Source: Nitrosomonas ureae
GTDB lineage: Bacteria; Pseudomonadota; Gammaproteobacteria; Burkholderiales; Nitrosomonadaceae
Reading direction: 5' to 3'
Length of the DNA: 64,000 bases
NCBI RefSeq assembly: GCF_900206265.1
Contig: NZ_LT907782.1
Coordinates: 3,000,189-3,064,188, forward strand
Part shown: positions 21,639 to 31,379 of the stretch, piece after piece
How positions within the stretch are numbered: position 1 is the stretch's first letter
Layout of the letters: the number at the start of each line of letters is the position of its first letter
Program-made: the position numbers and the translations under genes
Notes under the pieces: model-generated
The model's database searches: none
What the model saw: the letters and a program-made list of their open reading frames with translations, nothing else
Told to the model about the DNA's origin: nothing

Positions 21639-23735
21639 ATGAAAGGGTATGGCCTTAATATGGTATTTGCTGCAATATTAATTTGTTTCTCAGTGGTAAT
21701 TTTTTCTCCGCAAACAGTAACAGCAGAGGCACTTCAAAATAGTATCCGTTCAATCGATATTTCTACCTTCCAAAATAGCGAGGTAATTGCAAAGATTACT
21801 CTCGATTATCCGCTCCAAGCACTCCCGACAGGAGTAGCTCTGGACAATCCAAATCGTATTTATTTTGACTTTTATCAGGTTTCCAACGGGTTGGGAAAGA
21901 ATGAGCAGGAAGCTTCTGAAGGGGATTTGCGCAGCGTAAATGTCGTTCAGGTAGGTGATAGAACACGGTTGGTATTAAACTTGGCCAGGTTAATGCGGCA
22001 TGAAATGATAGCGCAGGAAAATATATTGTTAATCAAGCTGTTCACTGTACCGGAGAATCGAACATCTACTACCGTTGTGCGATTTGCTGAGGAAACCTTT
22101 AACACTCATATGAATAGGCTACAAGATATCGATTTTCGCCGCGGTGCGAATGGCGAGGGTCGTATTGAAGTTGATATGACAAAAGCCGGTACAAGCGTTG
22201 ATGTGCAGCAACAAGGTGACGATATTTTTGTTGAATTTGTCGATACATTACTGCCTGGTAGTCTTAGAAAACGCCTCGATGTGATGGATTTTGCTACGCC
22301 TGTGCAAATCATTGAAACATCCAAGAAGGGAAATAATGTTCGCATGCATGTTAAGTCCGGCGGACGTTGGGAGCATTCGGCACGTCAGTCAGGGACAAGA
22401 TTTATCCTTGAAATACGGGCGCTGACCGAAGATGAAGAGGAGCAAGCGAAAAAAAGACGTGCTAATGGAGGATATACCGGTGAAAGATTATCGCTTAATT
22501 TCCAAGATGTAGAGGTTAGGGCGGTGTTGCAAGTGATTGCTGATTTTACTAATTTGAATATTATCGCCAGTGATTCGGTGGGAGGTAATCTTACTTTAAG
22601 ATTAAAGGACGTACCTTGGGATCAGGCACTTGATATTGTGTTGCAGGCGCATGGGCTGGATAAACGCAAGGTAGGAAACGTCATTTTTGTGGCACCGCGA
22701 AAAGAGATGGCAGACAGAGAATTGCTCGATGTGGAAGCACAAATGCAAATAGCCGATATGGAGCCGCTACGTTCGGAAACTTATCATCTGAATCATCGGA
22801 GGGTTAATTCAATTTCGTTTGAAGGGATGCTGAGCAGGCGAGGTACGATCAATATCGATGAGATTAGCAATACAGTGACGGTCACCGATATTCCTGTCCG
22901 AATAGATGAAGTTAGAAAGCGCATACAGAAGCTGGATGTGTTTGAAAGACAAGTCATGATCGAGGCGCGCATTGTCGAAGCGACAGATAATTTTAGCCGC
23001 AATCTGGGCGCGCGTTTTGGTATACAGAATGCGAGTGGTCTGGGTGATCAAACCTTGGGGGTTTCGGGTAATTTAACCGGTTCAAGCGCTCTTGCTGCCG
23101 GAGGTGGGGTAAGTGGGGCCAATAACCTGAATGTAAATTTACCTGCGGCGGCGGCTACTGGCTTGTTGGGTGGTCCGGCTGCACTGGGTTTGAGTTTAAT
23201 GAAAATTAATAATAACCGATTAATTAATCTTGAGCTGTCGGCATTGGAAACAGACCAGAAAGGAAGGGTGATAGCCAGTCCACGAGTAGTCACAGCGCAT
23301 GGCGTCGAAGCGATTATTGAGCAAGGTGATCGAATTCCCTTCCAACAAGCTACCAGCAGTGGAGCCACGAGTATTCGCTTTATGGATGCGACGCTGCGAT
23401 TAAGGGTAAAACCATTGATTACCTATAATGGTCAGATTGATATGGAGTTGAATGTCAATCAGGACAGAATTGGTGCGATTATTAATCAATTTCTACCGCC
23501 GGCAATTAATACCAAACAAGTGACCACTAAGGTATTGGTGGAAAATGGCGGAACCGTGGTAATTGGCGGTATTTTTGATCGAACTGAGAATCGGGTGGTC
23601 AATAAAGTACCGATGCTGGGAGATATTCCGGTGCTTGGTCACGTTTTTCGCAATACAACCAGGGTCGACAATAAACGCGAGTTGTTGATTTTTGTGACGC
23701 CACGCATTTTAAATGATAGCTTGAATCTGCAATAG
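21639..23735 (+). CDS. pilQ: Type IV pilus secretin PilQ
   Basis: PilQ forms the outer-membrane pore for pilus fibres and, in competent cells, DNA. The 698-residue product has a signal peptide (cleavage near VTAEA, about residue 30), an AMIN-type domain (about 35-130) and probably a second (about 145-250), N0/STN and N1 domains (about 280-430) starting LSLNFQDVEVRAVLQVIADF, and the C-terminal secretin domain with VIASPRVVTAHGVEAIIEQG and the final VPMLGDIPVLGHVFRNT. It ends six bases before convergent trmL. Confidence 0.97.
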   Translation: MKGYGLNMVFAAILICFSVVIFSPQTVTAEALQNSIRSIDISTFQNSEVIAKITLDYPLQALPTGVALDNPNRIYFDFYQVSNGLGKNEQEASEGDLRSVNVVQVGDRTRLVLNLARLMRHEMIAQENILLIKLFTVPENRTSTTVVRFAEETFNTHMNRLQDIDFRRGANGEGRIEVDMTKAGTSVDVQQQGDDIFVEFVDTLLPGSLRKRLDVMDFATPVQIIETSKKGNNVRMHVKSGGRWEHSARQSGTRFILEIRALTEDEEEQAKKRRANGGYTGERLSLNFQDVEVRAVLQVIADFTNLNIIASDSVGGNLTLRLKDVPWDQALDIVLQAHGLDKRKVGNVIFVAPRKEMADRELLDVEAQMQIADMEPLRSETYHLNHRRVNSISFEGMLSRRGTINIDEISNTVTVTDIPVRIDEVRKRIQKLDVFERQVMIEARIVEATDNFSRNLGARFGIQNASGLGDQTLGVSGNLTGSSALAAGGGVSGANNLNVNLPAAAATGLLGGPAALGLSLMKINNNRLINLELSALETDQKGRVIASPRVVTAHGVEAIIEQGDRIPFQQATSSGATSIRFMDATLRLRVKPLITYNGQIDMELNVNQDRIGAIINQFLPPAINTKQVTTKVLVENGGTVVIGGIFDRTENRVVNKVPMLGDIPVLGHVFRNTTRVDNKRELLIFVTPRILNDSLNLQ

Positions 23736-23741
23736 AACTGC

Positions 23742-24206
23742 CTAGATTCCCATGGAAAAACCGGATTGTCGCCATGCTTCATAAGCAATGATGGCGACAG
23801 TATTGGATAAATTAAGACTGCGGCTATTAGCTACCATCGGTACCCGAATGCGGTGCTGCTCCGGGAAGGTATCCATAATATGAGAGGGCAATCCCCGGCT
23901 TTCCGTGCCAAACAGAAAGGCATCCCCCGCTGCGTAGCTTACTTTGTCATAACCCTGTTTTCCTCGTGTGGTGATGGCAAACATTCGATGATCTCGTAGG
24001 TTGTGGCAACAATCTGCCCAGCTGTCGTGTACTATAATTTGAGCAAATTCGTGATAATCCAGACCTGCGCGTAATAATTGCTTATCTTGGAGTGGAAATC
24101 CTAAAGGTTTGACAAGGTGCAATTGCATACCGGTATTGGCACAGAGACGGATAATGTTGCCTGTATTGGGTGGAATTTCGGGTTGGTAAAGGATAATATT
24201 ATACAT
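23742..24206 (-). CDS. trmL: tRNA (cytidine(34)-2'-O)-methyltransferase TrmL
   Basis: TrmL is a SPOUT-class enzyme that 2'-O-methylates the wobble base of leucine tRNAs using S-adenosylmethionine. The 154-residue product begins [20 protein letters not shown], a defining TrmL start, and has the knot motifs FGTESRGLP and [18 protein letters not shown]. It lies 21 bases after comF on the minus strand, probably co-transcribed. Confidence 0.95.
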   Translation of the reverse strand: MYNIILYQPEIPPNTGNIIRLCANTGMQLHLVKPLGFPLQDKQLLRAGLDYHEFAQIIVHDSWADCCHNLRDHRMFAITTRGKQGYDKVSYAAGDAFLFGTESRGLPSHIMDTFPEQHRIRVPMVANSRSLNLSNTVAIIAYEAWRQSGFSMGI

Positions 24207-24227
24207 AGGGATGTGATTATTGGCCTG

Positions 24228-24914
24228 TTAGGATAAATACGGCCCTATTTGATTTTTTTCGGACAAAGCCCGGGCTATTATCCAGTTGCTGATCTCAATT
24301 ACACCATGTTTACGTAGTGTTTTTGCCACTTCATTTAATGTGGCGCCCGTTGTCATGACATCATCAACCAGCGCAACATGCTTGCCGGAAAGATCTATTG
24401 TACAATCAAAAGCGCTGCGAATATTTTTCTGCCTATCTTTCCACGGTAATCCGGTTTGCGGAAGTGTATGCTTGATGCGGGTACAGCTATCGGGTAATAC
24501 GGTAATGCCAAGCGACTCCGAAACATAACGACTGATTTCCATCGCCTGATTAAATCCGCGTTCACGTAACCGGATGGGATGCAAAGGCATCGGGATAATG
24601 ACATCCGGCAATCTATCGGTGGCCTTTAATTTTTCAATGAGCAGGTTTGCCAGAGTCGACGCCAAGAAAAGATTGGCGCGATATTTGAATGCATGAATCA
24701 GCGCATCGATAGGAAATGTGTAACGTAGTGCAGCGATGGTGCGAGTGAATGCAGGGGGGGTATTCAGACAAGCACCACATATTTCCGAGGTTGGGACTGG
24801 CCACAGGCAAATAGGACAATGATTTTCTGGCAGTTGCGGTAAGTCGAGCAGGCAGGATTCGCAGAAATCCTGATTTGCCGATGCACCACATAGTACACAG
24901 TTTATTTGGGTCAT
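24228..24914 (-). CDS. comF: ComF family protein (phosphoribosyltransferase fold)
   Basis: ComF-family proteins are needed for DNA uptake in naturally competent bacteria; GntX is a close relative. The 228-residue product has an N-terminal zinc-finger region with cysteine pairs (CVLC, CESC, CPIC, CGAC within residues 6-51) and a PRPP-binding motif VALVDDVMTTGATLNE near residue 185. comM at 56084 and the pil operon just upstream make a competence role plausible, but that is inference. Confidence 0.88.
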   Translation of the reverse strand: MTQINCVLCGASANQDFCESCLLDLPQLPENHCPICLWPVPTSEICGACLNTPPAFTRTIAALRYTFPIDALIHAFKYRANLFLASTLANLLIEKLKATDRLPDVIIPMPLHPIRLRERGFNQAMEISRYVSESLGITVLPDSCTRIKHTLPQTGLPWKDRQKNIRSAFDCTIDLSGKHVALVDDVMTTGATLNEVAKTLRKHGVIEISNWIIARALSEKNQIGPYLS

Positions 24915-24960
24915 GATGAGAATAGTGTCGATCTGTTATGAATAAAGCGTAACGGAAAAA

Positions 24961-24989
24961 TTGACAGGGCCACTTGAATCCTTGATCAT
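24961..24989 (+). promoter_or_regulatory. Candidate sigma70 promoter of the biotin operon
   Basis: A perfect TTGACA at 24961-24966 is followed after 17 bases by GATCAT (24984-24989), matching four of six consensus -10 positions. It lies 57 bases upstream of the bioB start, in the gap between divergent comF and bioB. No two-arm BirA-like operator overlaps it by eye. Confidence 0.35.
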
Positions 24990-25045
24990 CCAAAGTATCG
25001 ATGGTAGAAGATAGTGTTCACTAAAAATAAGGTAGATTAATCGGC

Positions 25046-26056
25046 ATGAATTTGAATTCACTTATCACAAATAGCGAAACGAAAGGCAATCCAGGAAAAA
25101 TTACCGAGGAATCGCAGAGCTCCAAGTTTTGGAGCGTGACCGAGGTTGAGTCGTTGTTGAATGCGTCTTTTAACGATTTGATTTTTCGTGCGCAGACGGT
25201 ACATCGTCAGCACCATGATCCGAATGGGGTGCAATTATCCACGCTGATATCCGTGAAGACGGGTGGTTGTCCGGAAGATTGCGGCTATTGCCCGCAAGCG
25301 GCACGCTATCATACCGGTGTTGAAAATCAGGATATGCTGTCGCTGGATGAAGTGGTATCTGCTGCGACAGCAGCAAAAGATAAGGGCGCATCGCGGTTTT
25401 GTATGGGTGCCGCCTGGCGCGGTCCGAAGCAGCGCGATATCGAAAAGATGACTGAAATGGTACGTGCGGTCAAGTCGCTGGGTCTGGAAACCTGTGCCAC
25501 ACTCGGTTTATTAAAGCCCGGACAAGCTCGGCAACTGGGAGAAGCAGGGTTGGATTATTATAATCACAACCTTGACACAGCGCCTGAGTATTACGAGGAA
25601 ATCGTTACCACGCGGCAGTATCAGGATCGTCTGGATACATTGCAACAAGTGCGCGAGGCCGGGATCAATGTATGTTGCGGCGGTATCGTCGGCATGGGGG
25701 AAACGCGCCGTTCACGCGCCGGATTAATCGCACAGTTGGCGAACATGAATCCTTATCCCGAATCGGTTCCGATCAACCATCTGGTGCAAGTTGAAGGCAC
25801 ACCCCTGTATGGTACCGCAGCGTTGGATCCTTTTGAATTCGTTCGTACTATCGCTGCCGCACGGATCACTATGCCAAAAGCAATGGTGCGGTTATCCGCA
25901 GGACGGCAGGAAATGTCTGAAGCGATTCAGTCATTATGTTTCCTGGCGGGAGCAAATTCCATTTTCTATGGCGATAAGTTGTTGACGACGGGAAATCCCG
26001 AAACTGACCGCGATCGAGCGCTGATGGAAAAATTGGGACTTCACGCACTGTCATAG
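25046..26056 (+). CDS. bioB: Biotin synthase
   Basis: BioB inserts sulfur into dethiobiotin in the last step of biotin synthesis. The 336-residue radical-SAM protein has the 4Fe-4S motif C-x3-C-x2-C at Cys75, Cys79 and Cys82 ([12 protein letters not shown]). The [2Fe-2S]-cluster region is represented by [18 protein letters not shown] and [11 protein letters not shown]. It is the first gene of the operon and abuts bioF with no gap. Confidence 0.97.
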   Translation: MNLNSLITNSETKGNPGKITEESQSSKFWSVTEVESLLNASFNDLIFRAQTVHRQHHDPNGVQLSTLISVKTGGCPEDCGYCPQAARYHTGVENQDMLSLDEVVSAATAAKDKGASRFCMGAAWRGPKQRDIEKMTEMVRAVKSLGLETCATLGLLKPGQARQLGEAGLDYYNHNLDTAPEYYEEIVTTRQYQDRLDTLQQVREAGINVCCGGIVGMGETRRSRAGLIAQLANMNPYPESVPINHLVQVEGTPLYGTAALDPFEFVRTIAAARITMPKAMVRLSAGRQEMSEAIQSLCFLAGANSIFYGDKLLTTGNPETDRDRALMEKLGLHALS

Positions 26057-27223
26057 ATGTTTTCCGACCTGTCCGAGCAATTACGCCAGCGTGAACAGCA
26101 AGGCTTGCTGCGGCAGAGAAAAATTCTCGAAAGCCCGCAATCAACCCATGTCACTATGGATGGGCGTGATTATCTGGCTTTCTGCAGCAACGACTACCTG
26201 GGGTTGGCCAATCACCTGGATTTGATTGAATCAGCCAGTAAAGGCGCACGGCGTTATGGTGTTGGCGCAAGCGCATCTCATTTGATCAACGGCCATTCTT
26301 CCGCGCATCATGTTCTAGAAGAAGCATTGGCGGAATTTACCGGATTTCCGCAGGCATTGCTGTTCTCTACCGGTTACATGGCCAATATCGGGGTTGTCAC
26401 AGCATTAGTCGGCCGCGAGGATGCTATTTTCGCCGATAAATTGAACCATGCGTCGCTGAATGACGCGGCTTTGCTATCACGCGCTGAGTTTATCCGCTAT
26501 CCGCATGGCGATCTTGCGCGACTGGAACAGCAATTGTCTTCGAGCAACGCGCGACGCAAATTGGTGATCTCAGACGCAGTATTCAGCATGGAAGGTGATA
26601 TCGCACCCATTTCTGAGCTGGTAGCAGTATGCGAAAAACATCAGGCGGTATTATTGTTGGACGATGCGCACGGCTTTGGTGTGTTGGGCAGGCAGGGGCG
26701 CGGCAGCTTGTTTTTGCCGGATTGTACCTCTATCCATTCGCCAAACATCATTTATATGGCGACATTGGGAAAGGCTGCGGGCGTATTCGGAGCCTTTGTC
26801 GCAGCGCAAGCGGAAGTTATCGAAACGTTGATTCAATCCGCACGCAGTTATATTTACACTACGGCAACCCCGCCCTTGTTAGCTCAGGCGCTAATGACCA
26901 GCCTGAAATTAATTCAACAGGATGAATGGCGGCGGAATGCGTTAACGCAAAATATCGCAAGATTGAGAGAAGCATTGCAATCATTGCCTTGGAAATTATT
27001 GCCTTCCAGTACCCCGATTCAGCCTTTGCTGATAGGGGAAAGTACTGTGGCAGTGTGCATCAGCCAGCGTTTGCGCGAACGCGGGATTCTGGTGCCAGCC
27101 ATTCGCCCGCCGACGGTTCCGCCGAATACGGCGCGATTGCGTATTTCATTGTCCGCGGCGCATCAACCGCACGATGTCCTGTGCTTGGCGGAAGCATTGC
27201 ACGAAATCGCATTGCAGGCATGA
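26057..27223 (+). CDS. bioF: 8-amino-7-oxononanoate synthase
   Basis: BioF is a PLP enzyme condensing pimeloyl-ACP or -CoA with alanine. The 388-residue product has the alpha-oxoamine synthase features CSNDYLGLANH, GVGASASHLINGHSSAHH, DDAHGFGVLGRQGRGS and the PLP-lysine motif TLGKAAG. Its stop overlaps the bioH start (ATGA). Confidence 0.96.
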   Translation: MFSDLSEQLRQREQQGLLRQRKILESPQSTHVTMDGRDYLAFCSNDYLGLANHLDLIESASKGARRYGVGASASHLINGHSSAHHVLEEALAEFTGFPQALLFSTGYMANIGVVTALVGREDAIFADKLNHASLNDAALLSRAEFIRYPHGDLARLEQQLSSSNARRKLVISDAVFSMEGDIAPISELVAVCEKHQAVLLLDDAHGFGVLGRQGRGSLFLPDCTSIHSPNIIYMATLGKAAGVFGAFVAAQAEVIETLIQSARSYIYTTATPPLLAQALMTSLKLIQQDEWRRNALTQNIARLREALQSLPWKLLPSSTPIQPLLIGESTVAVCISQRLRERGILVPAIRPPTVPPNTARLRISLSAAHQPHDVLCLAEALHEIALQA

Positions 27224-27990
27224 CGCAGTTGCACATTGAGTCCTTGGGGCATGGCCCCGATCTGGTGTTATTGCACGGCTGGGCGATGCACAGCGGGATC
27301 TGGAGCGGGGTTCAGGATCAGCTGGCGCGACAGTTCCGCTTGCATCTGGTGGATTTGCCGGGGCATGGGCTGAGTCCTATGTCCGAGCCGGGCACATTGG
27401 AACATTGGGTCGGAATTATTACGGAAATTTTGCCCGAGCGTTGCATGCTAGGCGGTTGGTCATTGGGTGGGCAGATCGCGATGGAATTGGCGTTGCGTGA
27501 ACCGCAACGGGTGCAGAAACTGATTCTGATTTCCACCACACCGTGTTTTGCTAAAAACGAGGATTGGGAATCAGGCATGGAGCGCAAATTGCTGCAGCTT
27601 TTCCTGGAGAATCTGAAACTTAATTATGCGACGACCATTAATCGGTTTTTGACCCTGCAAATGAGTGGTGATTGCAGTGCGAGCAAGATTCTGTCGCAAT
27701 TACGCAAGCATTTCTTTCAACGTGACGAGCCAAATCCAGCCGCATTGGAAAAAGGATTGAATATCTTGCAGCAAAGCGATTTGCGTGATCGGATCGCCGC
27801 AATCCAACAACCGGTTTTATTATTGCATGGCGAGAATGACGTGATAACCCATCCCGCCGCTGCCGATTGGATGCACCGACAATTGCCGCAATCCCGACGG
27901 GTGATGTTTGCGCACTGCGGGCACGCGCCGTTTTTATCTTATCCTGAACAATTTGTGACTTGCCTCAATGAATTCCGAATACACGCTTGA
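27220..27990 (+). CDS. bioH: Pimeloyl-ACP methyl ester carboxylesterase
   Basis: BioH removes the methyl ester from pimeloyl-ACP made through the BioC pathway. From ATG 27220 the product is 256 residues, the same length as E. coli BioH. It has LLHGWAMHSGIW, the nucleophile elbow GGWSLGGQ, the acid in LLHGENDVITHP and the base in HCGHAPF. The reading frame is open much further upstream inside bioF, but the ATG overlapping the bioF stop gives the correct N-terminus MTQLHIESLGHGPDLVLLHG. Confidence 0.95.
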   Translation: MTQLHIESLGHGPDLVLLHGWAMHSGIWSGVQDQLARQFRLHLVDLPGHGLSPMSEPGTLEHWVGIITEILPERCMLGGWSLGGQIAMELALREPQRVQKLILISTTPCFAKNEDWESGMERKLLQLFLENLKLNYATTINRFLTLQMSGDCSASKILSQLRKHFFQRDEPNPAALEKGLNILQQSDLRDRIAAIQQPVLLLHGENDVITHPAAADWMHRQLPQSRRVMFAHCGHAPFLSYPEQFVTCLNEFRIHA

Positions 27991-28849
27991 TAAAAAACAA
28001 TTGCGCACTGCATTCGGGCGTGCCGCCCATAGTTACGATCAGGCAGCAGTGCTGCAACGTGAGATCAGCCACCGCATGCTGTCGCGCCTGGAATACATCA
28101 AATACCGGCCCGATATTATTCTTGACGCAGGTAGCGGCACCGGCTACGGCAGCCAGCAACTGGCCAAACGTTATCCTAAAAGTCAATTGATTGCACTCGA
28201 TATTGCCTGGACGATGCTGTCTCATGCGCGCCCCAATACGGCTTGGTGGCAACGCATACTGCCGTTGCAGCAGCAACGCGCGGATTATGTGTGCGCCGAT
28301 ATTGAGCAGCTGCCGATTAAGAATGAGAGTGTCGGCCTAGTGTGGTCGAATCTTGCATTTCAGTGGTGTAACGATCTGGAACACACGTTCGCCGAGATGC
28401 ATCGCATTCTGCGCACGGATGGCCTGCTGATGTTCAGCACCTTCGGTCCGGATACGCTGAAAGAGTTGCGCCATGCGTTTGCACGTATCGATGGCTATCA
28501 GCACGTCAATCGGTTTGCCGACATGCATGACATCGGCGATATGCTGGTCAACAACCGCTTCTCCACGCCGGTGATGGACATGGAATACATTACCCTGACG
28601 TATGACGACGCGGTCAGCGTGATGCGTGACCTCAAAGCCATTGGCGCACATAACGTGTTGCAGGGCAGGCAGCAGGGATTGATGGGAAAAAACAAATGGC
28701 AACAAGCCATCAGCGAATACGAAAAACTGCGTCGTGATGGCAAGCTCCCCGCCACTTTTGAAGTGGTGTACGGCCATGCCTGGAAACCATTCGACCCACG
28801 CTCGATTCTGACGCCGGAAACGCGCCGGCAATTGGGTCTGCCGCCTTGA
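27968..28849 (+). CDS. bioC: Malonyl-ACP O-methyltransferase
   Basis: BioC methylates malonyl-ACP to start pimeloyl synthesis on the fatty-acid machinery. The 293-residue product has AFGRAAHSYDQAAVLQREI, SAM motif I DAGSGTGYGSQQL and the acidic LIALDIAWTML. It overlaps bioH by 23 bases. It is about 40 residues longer than E. coli BioC, mostly at the C-terminus, a difference also known in other betaproteobacteria. Confidence 0.94.
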   Translation: MNSEYTLDKKQLRTAFGRAAHSYDQAAVLQREISHRMLSRLEYIKYRPDIILDAGSGTGYGSQQLAKRYPKSQLIALDIAWTMLSHARPNTAWWQRILPLQQQRADYVCADIEQLPIKNESVGLVWSNLAFQWCNDLEHTFAEMHRILRTDGLLMFSTFGPDTLKELRHAFARIDGYQHVNRFADMHDIGDMLVNNRFSTPVMDMEYITLTYDDAVSVMRDLKAIGAHNVLQGRQQGLMGKNKWQQAISEYEKLRRDGKLPATFEVVYGHAWKPFDPRSILTPETRRQLGLPP

Positions 28850-28850
28850 A

Positions 28851-29531
28851 ATGAGTCAAGGCTACTTTGTGACCGGCACCGACACCGGTATCGGAAAAAC
28901 CACCGTCAGTTGTGCGCTGCTGCACGCATTTGCCGCACAAGGCAAAAAAGTCGTCGGCATGAAACCGATTGCCGCAGGCAGTGAGAATGGAAAATGGCTG
29001 GATGTCGAACATTTACTCGCTGCCAGTAACATAAGCGTTACACGTCAGCAAATCAATCCGTATGCATTCGATCCACCCATTTCTCCGCATCTCGCTGCGC
29101 AACAGGCGGATATGGAAATTGATCTGACGGTTATCCATCACGCTTACCAGGAACTGAGCAGCAAAGCGGATATTGTCGTCGTCGAAGGTGCGGGCGGGTT
29201 TCTGGTGCCAGTCAATCAACAGCAGACCGGCGCGGATTTAGCGAAGCTGTTGAATCTGTCGGTGATCCTTGTGGTCGGCATGCGTTTGGGTTGTTTGAGC
29301 CATGCGCTGTTGACAGCGCAGGCTATGCGGGCTGCCGGTTTGACCTTGGCGGGGTGGGTGGCGAATTGTATCGATCCTCAGATGCTGGTTTTGAAAAAAA
29401 ATATTGCGACATTGGAACAGCGGTTGGATTGTTCGTTGATGGGTGTATTGCCATTTGACAAAAGAATAGATGCTCAAGAAAGTGTTAAATACTTGGATGT
29501 TACAAAATTGAATTGTTATTCGATAGGATAG
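28851..29531 (+). CDS. bioD: Dethiobiotin synthetase
   Basis: BioD closes the ureido ring using ATP and CO2 to make dethiobiotin. The 226-residue product has the P-loop TDTGIGKTTVSCALLHAF, the GMKPIAAG lysine motif and VVEGAGGFLVPVN. It starts one base after bioC and ends the bioB-F-H-C-D operon. With no bioA in the window, the aminotransferase step must be encoded elsewhere. Confidence 0.95.
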   Translation: MSQGYFVTGTDTGIGKTTVSCALLHAFAAQGKKVVGMKPIAAGSENGKWLDVEHLLAASNISVTRQQINPYAFDPPISPHLAAQQADMEIDLTVIHHAYQELSSKADIVVVEGAGGFLVPVNQQQTGADLAKLLNLSVILVVGMRLGCLSHALLTAQAMRAAGLTLAGWVANCIDPQMLVLKKNIATLEQRLDCSLMGVLPFDKRIDAQESVKYLDVTKLNCYSIG

Positions 29532-29681
29532 TGATGTGTGAATTGGATAATTTACGGCAAGAGCGAGTGTTGTCCAATGTCGAAATAGAACGACAAATTC
29601 GCATATGATATTCATAGATTAAGTTTCTAAAATTTTTTAGTATGAATCGAAAAACCTAATATTATTTAGCTGATTATTCTG

Positions 29682-30236
29682 ATGTCTCTACTTTCTGAAT
29701 CACTGGTTGAGGAGTGGCTCAATCGAGCCGGATATTTCACGATTCGTGGTGTACGTTATGGGGTAAATGAAATAGATTTGCTTGCTGTGCGCCATACGGC
29801 ACAAGGTATTGAAGCAAGGCATATTGAGGTCCAGATAAGCATCAATCCAATATCTTATATTTCACCACTTACCAAAGAACAATCTAAAACTCTTGGCAAG
29901 AACAGAACATCCTCTTGGACTAGGCCTTCTAATATTCTTGAAGAGTCGATATCAGCTTGGTTGGATAAGAAATTTTACTCACGCAGCAAGGAAGCCGCAC
30001 GGGAAAAAGCATGGCCCGGTCTTAAGTGGTCGCTGGAGTTTGTACATGGTGAAGTTAGACATCAGGCTGAGCTTGAGGCTATTCGCGCGAATGGAATAAA
30101 TACTATTTCATTTTTTACAATACTTTCTTCTCTCTGCCATGATCCGGCCTTTGCGTACAAAGGAGGTGCAGGTACAGACATTGCTGAAATGTTATCCTAT
30201 TATGTCTGGCATAAAGAGAGTTGTGGTTCCGATTGA
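29682..30236 (+). CDS. Predicted PD-(D/E)XK-type nuclease-fold protein, function unknown
   Basis: I do not recognise a named family. The 184-residue product has an early helix (SLVEEWLNRAGYFTIRGV) followed by GVNEIDLLAVR and then ARHIEVQISIN. The E-x-D then E-x-Q spacing resembles the catalytic core of PD-(D/E)XK nucleases such as Mrr and Holliday-junction-resolvase-like proteins. The second half has a long helix and LKWSLEFVHGEVRHQAELEA. No partner methylase or helicase is nearby, so a restriction role is not supported. It stands alone after the bio operon. Confidence 0.55.
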   Translation: MSLLSESLVEEWLNRAGYFTIRGVRYGVNEIDLLAVRHTAQGIEARHIEVQISINPISYISPLTKEQSKTLGKNRTSSWTRPSNILEESISAWLDKKFYSRSKEAAREKAWPGLKWSLEFVHGEVRHQAELEAIRANGINTISFFTILSSLCHDPAFAYKGGAGTDIAEMLSYYVWHKESCGSD

Positions 30237-30302
30237 AAGAGTACTCAGTATGCTATATAACATTTCGATTAATAATCTTATCAATGTCTGATTATAAACC
30301 CA

Positions 30303-30599
30303 ATGCCCCAAAACAACCTGCAAAATTGGTCACAACAAATCACCGAATCCAGCAATTCATTGGATCTCGAACCCGGCGTGTTCACTTGGAATGATCCGCG
30401 TAAAATCGCGTTGTCTTTGAAACATTCCGCTGACAGCAGTCAGCGGCGTAAGGTTGGATCATTTGCATCGGCGATGGCGATGCTTAATTTCTATATCAAT
30501 CGGGCGGGAAAGCATTTGTCCGTACAGCAAAGGGAAGTTTTGGAGAAGACTAAGCATGAGTTGCGGGAATTGTATGGAAAATTACCCGTCAAGATGTGA
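30303..30599 (+). CDS. DUF3175 family protein
   Basis: The 98-residue basic product matches DUF3175: WSQQITESSNSLDLEPGVF, WNDPRKIALSLKHSAD, RRKVGSFASAMAMLNFYINR and AGKHLSVQQREVLE. The function of the family is unknown; its members are small, basic and soluble. It is in the plus-strand accessory stretch, 66 bases after the nuclease-fold gene. Confidence 0.8.
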   Translation: MPQNNLQNWSQQITESSNSLDLEPGVFTWNDPRKIALSLKHSADSSQRRKVGSFASAMAMLNFYINRAGKHLSVQQREVLEKTKHELRELYGKLPVKM

Positions 30600-30642
30600 T
30601 GTTTTTTTATAATCTGTTTCTTCGTAATATATTATTAGCTTC

Positions 30643-31281
30643 ATGAGTTATATCGATTTAAGCGACCATCAGTTCACTCCAAACGGTTATTGGAATCGAT
30701 CGTTGGAAAACTCGAATCCACCGATAGCCCGGGAGCTTGCGCTGTTCGATCAGAACGGCTATGACCTGACCGATTTGGAACAACGCTATGCTGAGGTCAA
30801 TTGCGCGCTTGCGAAAGCACACCGCGAGCATCGGCGTGCTTTAAAGTCACCTTGGTTCACGCAACCGGAACGGGTGGAAGGTGCCGTGTTGAATCACAGC
30901 TTGTTGTTTGAACGCAAAGGGTACAGCGGTGAAGCCTTGGAACAATTGAAGCAATGGGCGCAAGCGAACCCGCTGGTGTATAAAATTATCCGGATGCGCC
31001 CCAAGTGGGGGTTGGACTTCAGCATGGACTACGTGGATCGCGCTGGCAATGTATTTGAAGTGTTGCACTGGGAATATGATGGTTTTGACTTTGAGGAAGT
31101 GGAAACACGCAAACAGCAGTTGGAGCCCAAGCTTGCCGCTATCGATTGGGACGATGCTGCTGCCAGTATTCTGAAATTGAAAGATCAATGGCATCATCTG
31201 GATTTTTTTGCGCAAAGCGATTGGAGGTGCAATTACTTTGGTATTGCCAAAGAGCGCTTCAAGATGGTGATTTGGGAGTAA
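30643..31281 (+). CDS. Hypothetical soluble protein
   Basis: The 212-residue product is not recognised. It has no signal peptide or membrane span and is rich in Trp, Phe and charged residues. It begins MSYIDLSDHQFTPNGYWNRS and has RMRPKWGLDFSMDYVDRAGN and VFEVLHWEYDGFDFEEVE, which look like strands of a compact alpha-beta domain. It is an intact frame with codon use like its neighbours, so it is likely a real gene. Confidence 0.7.
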   Translation: MSYIDLSDHQFTPNGYWNRSLENSNPPIARELALFDQNGYDLTDLEQRYAEVNCALAKAHREHRRALKSPWFTQPERVEGAVLNHSLLFERKGYSGEALEQLKQWAQANPLVYKIIRMRPKWGLDFSMDYVDRAGNVFEVLHWEYDGFDFEEVETRKQQLEPKLAAIDWDDAAASILKLKDQWHHLDFFAQSDWRCNYFGIAKERFKMVIWE

Positions 31282-31379
31282 AAGAGCCCTTGATCAATGA
31301 ATTCTCGGGCACTTCGGATTCAATCGTGTCAGCGATTACTTTTCAAGATGATTTGCGTAGGTAATTAATCAGCATTTCC

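Noticed and set aside
24915..25045. BirA-type operator before bioB
   Set aside because: No two-armed TTGTAAAC/GTTTACAA-like dyad lies in the gap; only a plain sigma70 promoter candidate was found.
26926..27219. Upstream extension of bioH inside bioF
   Set aside because: It is out-of-frame reading of bioF; ATG 27220 overlapping the bioF stop gives a protein of exactly the usual length.
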